Source: Thermaceae bacterium | Lineage (GTDB): Bacteria > Deinococcota > Deinococci > Deinococcales > Marinithermaceae | Length of the DNA stretch: 8,545 bases | Assembly (NCBI GenBank): GCA_015490435.1 | Contig: WFXV01000196.1 | Span: 1 to 8,545, forward strand | Reading direction: 5' to 3' | Part shown: positions 5,166 to 8,545 of the stretch, piece by piece | Layout of the letters: each line of letters starts with the position of its first letter | How positions within the stretch are numbered: the stretch's first letter is position 1 | Position numbers and translations under genes: made by a program | The notes under the pieces: generated by a model | What the model saw: the letters and a program-made list of their open reading frames with translations, nothing else | Databases searched by the model: none | Told to the model about the DNA's origin: nothing

Positions 5166-6638
5166 ATGGCGAAGGTCAAGGGCCCGACCCCGCAATCCCA
5201 GGATTTCTCCCAGTGGTACCTGGACACGATCCAGCTCGCCGAGCTCGCCGACTACGCCCCGGTCCGGGGCACGATCGTGGTCCGCCCCTACGGGTACGCG
5301 CTCTGGGAAAACATCCAGCGCGTGCTCGACGGCATGTTTAAGGAGACCGGCCACCAAAACGCCTACTTCCCCCTCTTCATCCCGATGAGCTTCTTGCAGA
5401 AGGAGGCCGAGCACGTCGAGGGGTTTTCCCCCGAGCTCGCGGTGGTGACCCACGCCGGGGGCGAGGAGCTCGAGGAGCCGCTCGCGGTGCGCCCCACCTC
5501 GGAGACGATCATCGGCTACATGTGGTCGCGGTGGATCCGCTCCTGGCGGGACCTGCCGCAGCTTTTAAACCAGTGGAACAACGTGGTGCGCTGGGAGATG
5601 CGCACCCGCCCCTTCCTCCGGACCAGCGAGTTCCTCTGGCAGGAGGGGCACACCGCCCACGCGACCAGGGAGGAGGCCGAGGAGGAGACCGCCCGTATGC
5701 TCGGGGTCTACCTCAAGTTCGCCCGGGAATACGCCGCCCTCCCGGTCATCCCCGGCAGGAAGACCGAGCGCGAGAAGTTCGCCGGCGCGGTCTACACCAC
5801 CACCATCGAGGGGATGATGAAGGACGGCCGGGCGCTGCAGTCGGCGACCTCGCACTTCTTGGGGCAGAACTTCGCCCGCGCCTTCGAGATCACCTTCCAG
5901 GACAGGGACCTTCAGGAAAAGTACGTCTGGACCACCTCCTGGGGGCTTTCCTGGCGGATCATCGGGGGCATCATCATGACCCACGGCGACGACCAGGGCC
6001 TGGTGCTCCCGCCCAAGCTCGCCCCCATCCAGGTGGTGATCGTCCCCATCTACAAGGCTGAGAGCAAGGAGCGGGTCCTTTCGGCGGCGAAGACGCTCGA
6101 GGCCGAGCTCGCCGCCGCCGGGCTCCGAGTCCTCACCGACGACCGCGACCAGTACACCCCCGGCTACAAGTTCCACGACTGGGAGCTTAGGGGCGTGCCC
6201 TACCGGGTCGAGCTCGGGCCCCGGGACGTGGAGGCGAACGCGGCAGTGATCAAGAGCCGGATCGGCGAGAAGGAGACGGTCGCCCTCGGGGAGCTCAAAA
6301 ACCTCCTCCCCGAGCGGCTCGAGGCCCTGCACGACGCGCTCTTCGCCCGCGCCCTTGAGTTCCGGAAGGCCCACACCCGGGTGGTGGACGACTACGAGGC
6401 CTTCAAGGAGGCGGTGGCCGAGGGCTTCGCCCTCGCCTACCACTGCGGCGACGCCGCCTGCGAGAAGGCGATCCAGGAGGAGACCAAGGCGACCGCCCGG
6501 GTCATCCCCCTCGAGTTCCCGGAGCACGGCGTCTTGCAGGACGACGAGGCGCTCCGGGAAACCGGCGAAGGGGTCTGCGTCCGCTGCGGGCGGCCGGCGG
6601 CCTACGGCCGGCGGGTGGTCTTCGCCCGGGCCTACTAG
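5166..6638 (+). CDS. proS: Prolyl-tRNA synthetase, archaeal/eukaryotic-like (Thermus type)
   Basis: This 490-residue class II aminoacyl-tRNA synthetase charges tRNA-Pro with proline in the cytoplasm. It is the short archaeal/eukaryotic-like type without the bacterial editing insertion. The N-terminus MAKVKGPTPQSQDFSQWYLD is nearly the Thermus sequence. Visible catalytic elements are RPTSE (109-113), motif 2 in the stretch R142-WEMRTRPFLRTSEF ending in QEGHTAH (to about 165), and the motif 3 region MTHGDDQGLVLPP (271-283). The anticodon-binding domain follows from about residue 288 (QVVIVPIYK). The C-terminal domain carries four cysteines (C427, C432, C471, C474) that should bind zinc, and ends in Ala-Tyr, whose carboxy-terminal Tyr reaches the active site in the T. 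thermophilus enzyme. It is 13 residues longer than that enzyme, with the extra length between the two Cys pairs. nth follows after 2 bases. Confidence 0.98.
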   Translation: MAKVKGPTPQSQDFSQWYLDTIQLAELADYAPVRGTIVVRPYGYALWENIQRVLDGMFKETGHQNAYFPLFIPMSFLQKEAEHVEGFSPELAVVTHAGGEELEEPLAVRPTSETIIGYMWSRWIRSWRDLPQLLNQWNNVVRWEMRTRPFLRTSEFLWQEGHTAHATREEAEEETARMLGVYLKFAREYAALPVIPGRKTEREKFAGAVYTTTIEGMMKDGRALQSATSHFLGQNFARAFEITFQDRDLQEKYVWTTSWGLSWRIIGGIIMTHGDDQGLVLPPKLAPIQVVIVPIYKAESKERVLSAAKTLEAELAAAGLRVLTDDRDQYTPGYKFHDWELRGVPYRVELGPRDVEANAAVIKSRIGEKETVALGELKNLLPERLEALHDALFARALEFRKAHTRVVDDYEAFKEAVAEGFALAYHCGDAACEKAIQEETKATARVIPLEFPEHGVLQDDEALRETGEGVCVRCGRPAAYGRRVVFARAY

Positions 6639-6640
6639 CC

Positions 6641-7291
6641 GTGGCCTGCCCCAAGGAAACGCCGGAAGAGAAAAGGAAGCGGGCCCGCGCCATTCTGAAG
6701 GCCCTCAAGAAGGCCTACCCCGAGGCGCGGACCGAGCTTTTGCACCGAAACCCCTTCGAGCTCCTGGTGGCCACGGTGCTCAGCGCCCAGGCCACCGACA
6801 AGGGGGTGAACCGGGTCACCCCGAAGCTCTTCGCCCGCTGGCCCACCCCAAAGGCCCTGGCCCAGGCCGACCCCGAGGAGGTGGGCCGGGTGATCCAGAG
6901 CCTCGGGCTATGGCGGACCAAGGCGAAGAACCTGGTCGCGCTCGCGAAGAAGCTCGTCGAGGAACACGGCGGGGAGGTGCCGAGGGACCCCGACGCACTC
7001 AGAAAGCTTCCCGGGGTCGGCTGGAAGACCGCCACCGTGGTGGCCGGGGCCGCCTTTGGCGTGCCCGGGATCGCGGTGGACACCCACGTCGCCCGGCTGG
7101 CCCGGCGGCTTTGCCTTTCCCAGGCCAGGACCCCGGAGAAGATCGGGCGGGAGCTCGAGGCGCTCTTCCCCAAGAAGGACTGGATCTTCGTGCACCACGC
7201 GATGGTGCTCCACGGGCGCTACGTCTGCACCGCGCGGAAGCCCCGCTGCTCGGCGTGCGTGCTTAGGCGCTACTGCCCGAGCGCGGGGTAG
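6641..7291 (+). CDS. nth: Endonuclease III, HhH-GPD DNA glycosylase with 4Fe-4S cluster
   Basis: This 216-residue base-excision-repair enzyme removes oxidised pyrimidines and cuts the strand by its AP-lyase activity. The helix-hairpin-helix LPGVGWKTA carries the catalytic Lys (K129), and the Asp of VDTHVARL (D147) is in place. Both correspond to Lys120 and Asp138 of the E. coli enzyme. The C-terminal cluster-binding pattern C196-x6-C203-x2-C206-x5-C212 is complete. The DNA-contacting LSAQATDKGVN (47-57) and HGRYVCTARKPRC segments also match closely. Catalytic Lys plus Asp and this spacing favour Nth over MutY. The GTG start lies 2 bases after the proS stop with no clear ribosome site, so it is probably co-transcribed and coupled to proS. 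The 3' end overlaps the opposing gene by 22 bp. Confidence 0.97.
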   Translation: MACPKETPEEKRKRARAILKALKKAYPEARTELLHRNPFELLVATVLSAQATDKGVNRVTPKLFARWPTPKALAQADPEEVGRVIQSLGLWRTKAKNLVALAKKLVEEHGGEVPRDPDALRKLPGVGWKTATVVAGAAFGVPGIAVDTHVARLARRLCLSQARTPEKIGRELEALFPKKDWIFVHHAMVLHGRYVCTARKPRCSACVLRRYCPSAG

Positions 7292-8545
7292 AGGGCGAGG
7301 CCGTTTACCACCTCGCGGGCCCTCTTGGGGTAGACGAGCTTCCCCTCCGCCCAGAGCTGGGCGGAGCCGCCCGAGTCCATGCGGATCGCCCCCCAGGCCC
7401 CGAGCTCGGCGAGGCCCCGGGCCAGGACCCCGGGGGTGGTCTTCTCGCTGACCACGAGCCATAGCCCCCCTTCTTGGGTCCAGGCCACCGCCGCCTGGTA
7501 GGTCACCTTGGTGAGGGGGATCGCGTTTTGGGCGAAGCGCTCCCGCTCGGGCCGGTAGGCGGGCGCGCCCCTTTGCAGCAGCAGGGGGCCGGCCTCGAGG
7601 GCGTAGCGCACCGGGGGCTCAAGCCGCACCCGAAGGCGGAGCTCGGAGCCGAGGGGCACCGCGGCAAAGGGCAGGGCGCCCTTGGGGTAGGCGAGGGCCC
7701 AGCGGCCGGCGGTGAGGGCGTAGGGGGCCGCCCGCCGGGCGACCACCCGGTCGTCTTCCACCACCAGCACCTCTTCCCCGGGGCGGCCCACCTCCCCCGG
7801 GGCGGTGTAGGCGGTGTAGCGGGCGGGGGTGGCGGCGAGGCCCACCGGGAAACGCCGGCCGGAGAGCTCGACCCAGGCGGAAAAGCGCGGGATCACCGCG
7901 TCCACCCGGCCGCCGTCCCAGACCAGGGCGCTCCGGCCGTAGGGGTAGGAGAGCGTCACCCCGTCCACCACCCAAAGCCCGATGGGGGCGGCGGTCTTTG
8001 GGTCGAAGTAGCCGCCGTTTAAAAGGGCGAGGGCGTCAGGCGCCATCGCCCCGAGCCGGCGGCGCCGCCCCGGCTTGCCCACCGGCACCAGCCGGTAGCG
8101 GCCGGGGTCGGCCTCGACCAGAACCAGCTTGAGGGGGTAGGGCACCGGCGCGTAGCGCATCCGGAGGCGGATCCCGGGGGCGAGCGTCCGGCTCCACTCG
8201 GGCTCCCGGGCATAGAGGTCCACCACCAGCCGGGGCGGGTCCGCGAGGGCGAAGGCGTAAAGGAAGCCGACCCGGCCGGGCTCGGGGGAAAAGACGAGGG
8301 TCGTCCCCGCGGGCGAGGTCTGGAACGAGATGCCCGGAAGCGCGGGTATGCCGTCGGGGTAAAGGGGGAGGCTCAGGGAAAAGGGTGGGCGGTCCCGGAG
8401 CGCGCGGGGAAACTCGAGCGGCCGGTCGAGGTCGAAGACGAGGCGGAGGCGCTCGGGGTAGGCGGCATAGCGGAGGCGTACCACCGGCTTTTTCGCGTCC
8501 CAAACGCCGGCGGCGCGGAGCACCTCGGGGGATAGTGCCTGTCTC
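7270..8545 (-). CDS. Phosphodiester glycosidase (NAGPA-like) protein with AMIN-like N-terminal region, 5' end missing
   Basis: About 425 residues are visible. The frame stays open through the right window edge (reading ...RQALSPEVLRAAG), so the GTG at 8523 is probably internal and the true start, perhaps with a signal peptide, lies outside. The first ~110 residues contain two beta-rich segments (VVRLRYAAYPERLRLVFDLD; later PPRLVVDLY) like AMIN domains, which anchor cell-envelope proteins to the wall. The rest fits the phosphodiester glycosidase family related to the mammalian uncovering enzyme NAGPA. Its landmarks are LALLNGGYFDP (N169 counted from the 8523 GTG), PIGLWVVDG, SALVWDGG, and the C-terminal signature MDSGGSAQLW (D383) with REVVNGLALYP. 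It would cleave a sugar phosphodiester, likely in the envelope; the substrate is unknown. It is convergent with nth and ends inside it. Confidence 0.85.
   Translation of the reverse strand, partial: RQALSPEVLRAAGVWDAKKPVVRLRYAAYPERLRLVFDLDRPLEFPRALRDRPPFSLSLPLYPDGIPALPGISFQTSPAGTTLVFSPEPGRVGFLYAFALADPPRLVVDLYAREPEWSRTLAPGIRLRMRYAPVPYPLKLVLVEADPGRYRLVPVGKPGRRRRLGAMAPDALALLNGGYFDPKTAAPIGLWVVDGVTLSYPYGRSALVWDGGRVDAVIPRFSAWVELSGRRFPVGLAATPARYTAYTAPGEVGRPGEEVLVVEDDRVVARRAAPYALTAGRWALAYPKGALPFAAVPLGSELRLRVRLEPPVRYALEAGPLLLQRGAPAYRPERERFAQNAIPLTKVTYQAAVAWTQEGGLWLVVSEKTTPGVLARGLAELGAWGAIRMDSGGSAQLWAEGKLVYPKRAREVVNGLALYPALGQ

Noticed and set aside
3670..5388. 572-residue plus-strand open frame spanning the stress-protein gene, the transporter and the start of proS
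   Set aside because: It crosses three well-supported genes in other frames and has low-complexity Arg/Pro/Gly composition. It is a shadow frame.
5565..6527. 320-residue minus-strand frame opposite proS
   Set aside because: It mirrors conserved synthetase codons; an antisense gene is not supported by any motif or start signal.
8521..8523. GTG at 8523 as the true start of the NAGPA-like gene
   Set aside because: The frame stays open with protein-like residues up to the window edge, so the gene most likely begins outside.

Overview
The window is a very compact, GC-rich (about 70% by eye) chromosomal segment that looks like housekeeping DNA from the Thermaceae (Deinococcus-Thermus phylum). The main evidence is the prolyl-tRNA synthetase. 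It is the archaeal/eukaryotic-like type with a C-terminal four-cysteine zinc domain and a C-terminal Ala-Tyr end, and its sequence closely follows what I remember of the Thermus thermophilus enzyme. The flavin reductase also resembles a structurally characterised T. thermophilus protein. Many genes start with GTG, and several have a -10-like hexamer only 6-9 bases before the start codon, as expected for leaderless transcripts in this phylum. A 13-residue insertion in ProRS suggests a relative of Thermus rather than Thermus itself; the genus is a guess. I see no RNA genes, CRISPR array, insertion sequence or phage gene.

Layout. Bases 2-316 hold the 3' end of a TauE/SafE-family membrane protein. 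Bases 329-3557 hold a tight five-gene forward cluster: a calcineurin-like metallophosphoesterase, holB (clamp-loader delta prime), a PSP1-domain RicT/YaaT homologue, a flavin reductase, and a 91-residue protein I do not recognise. Four of these junctions are overlaps (4, 29, 4 and 4 bp), which suggests translational coupling. Bases 3550-3966 (minus strand) hold a universal stress protein. It overlaps the end of the cluster tail to tail and is transcribed away from an MFS transporter at 4028-5155. The 61-bp gap between these two divergent genes is the only real intergenic region, and it carries a perfect 16-bp palindrome among promoter-like elements. The transporter is followed at 10 bp by proS (5166-6638), and proS at 2 bp by nth (endonuclease III, 6641-7291). 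The minus-strand gene from 7270 to the window edge encodes a phosphodiester-glycosidase (NAGPA-like) protein with an AMIN-like N-terminal region, and it overlaps the end of nth by 22 bp.

How the genes relate. The forward cluster mixes replication (holB), a Cys-rich RNA-processing/signalling factor (ricT), a flavin reductase and a phosphatase. The holB-ricT adjacency is an old synteny also found in Bacillus. proS and nth are core translation and base-excision-repair genes read from the same strand as the transporter. Two promoters appear to be built into stop codons of upstream genes, at 314-322 and 5148-5156, in keeping with strong genome compaction.

I found no clearly new biological system. 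The items most worth a second look are the palindrome between the universal stress protein and the transporter, the promoters embedded in stop codons, the -10-like element inside holB built from rare codons, the ProRS zinc-domain insertion, and the small unknown gene at the end of the cluster.
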